Assembly: GCA_937893945.1 (NCBI GenBank)
Contig: CALCTA010000010.1
Span: forward strand, 1-22,596
Length of the DNA stretch: 22,596 bases
Source: an uncultured Clostridia bacterium
GTDB taxonomy: Bacteria > Bacillota > Clostridia > Oscillospirales > CAG-272
Reading direction: 5' to 3'
The notes beneath the pieces were generated by a model. It ran no database searches and was not told the DNA's origin. It saw only the letters and a list, made by a program, of their open reading frames with translations. A program made the position numbers and the translations under genes. Positions 22,530 to 22,596 of this stretch are shown one piece after another; within the stretch, counting starts at the first letter, position 1, and every line of letters starts with the position of its first letter.

Positions 22530-22596
22530 TAATCATATTTTTTGAATAATTCTTTTAATTGCAATAATTCATTTAAGTGTCCACCTGTACTGGATA
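22379..22596 (-). pseudogene. Truncated fragment of an Alg14/PssD-type glycosyltransferase subunit, entering from the right edge
   Basis: The minus strand is open from the window edge. From 22594 it reads SSTGGHLNELLQLKE and continues with YDYYIVTEKTKS. This is the N-terminal pattern of the Alg14/PssD/Cps14F family (S-GGH-x-x-x-L, then a strand with TE/TF before a charged helix), the membrane-anchoring half of two-part glycosyltransferases of polysaccharide synthesis. The likeness continues to DKVSYL (about 22457). After that the frame reads 25 residues unlike the family and stops at 22379. The true start lies beyond the window. A family member is normally about 150 aa or more, so only about 45 residues remain. 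Whether this is a broken gene or an assembly join cannot be told here. Confidence 0.55.

Overview
The window looks like the chromosome of an anaerobic, low-to-mid GC Firmicute of the class Clostridia, probably an uncultured gut lineage. Evidence for this is a clear spoIIR sporulation gene, a SpoIVFB-like M50 protease, near-consensus sigma-A promoters (TTGACA/17/TATAAT), strong GGAGG ribosome binding sites, and several small clostridial families (DUF1836, a DUF6106-like protein). No rRNA, tRNA, CRISPR array, insertion sequence or phage module is visible. Almost every base is accounted for and no gap without a gene exceeds about 270 bases.

Layout. Positions 1-133 are AT-rich with nothing recognisable. 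An M50 protease (minus) is followed by an overlapping LytTR regulator plus LiaF-like membrane protein pair (plus, own promoter), which ends at a hairpin shared with a converging DUF6106-like membrane protein (minus). That gene is divergent from a DUF1836 regulator (plus) whose promoter spacer is filled by a perfect 16-bp palindrome. Next comes an orphan LivJ-type solute-binding lipoprotein (minus) with a PTEK repeat linker. Then follows a minus-strand run, read from a consensus promoter at 9372-9400: hisS, a DJ-1/PfpI protein, 5-formyltetrahydrofolate cyclo-ligase, a CPBP glutamic protease and, after an 80-bp gap, spoIIR. The middle three genes are translationally coupled.

A divergent consensus promoter at 9472-9500 starts a long plus-strand run: MATE exporter, a degenerate ABC ATPase, a GldF-GldG fusion, an HD hydrolase, the nucleoside salvage genes deoD, deoB and cdd, a small unknown membrane protein and a PcrA/UvrD helicase, ending in a terminator at about 20380. 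The salvage trio turns purine (deoxy)nucleosides into free base plus pentose-1-phosphate, isomerises the sugar phosphate to (deoxy)ribose-5-phosphate, and deaminates cytidine.

The right end looks accessory. A sigma-70-like protein with a large extra C-terminal region (541 aa) is bracketed by two related terminator-plus-promoter modules. The last ~330 bases are strongly AT-rich. There a short plus-strand ORF runs into a minus-strand fragment of an Alg14/PssD-type glycosyltransferase subunit, and both appear truncated at one point near 22455, suggesting a rearrangement or an assembly junction.

The observations I rate highest are: the ABC subunit that has lost the Walker A lysine, Q-loop, signature and H-loop but is kept in frame next to a GldFG fusion; the sigma factor with a ~375-residue C-terminal extension and its duplicated flanking control module; the LytTR/LiaF-like pair as a possible regulator/membrane-inhibitor system; the Asp-to-Asn change at the catalytic position of DeoD; and the broken-gene junction at the right edge.
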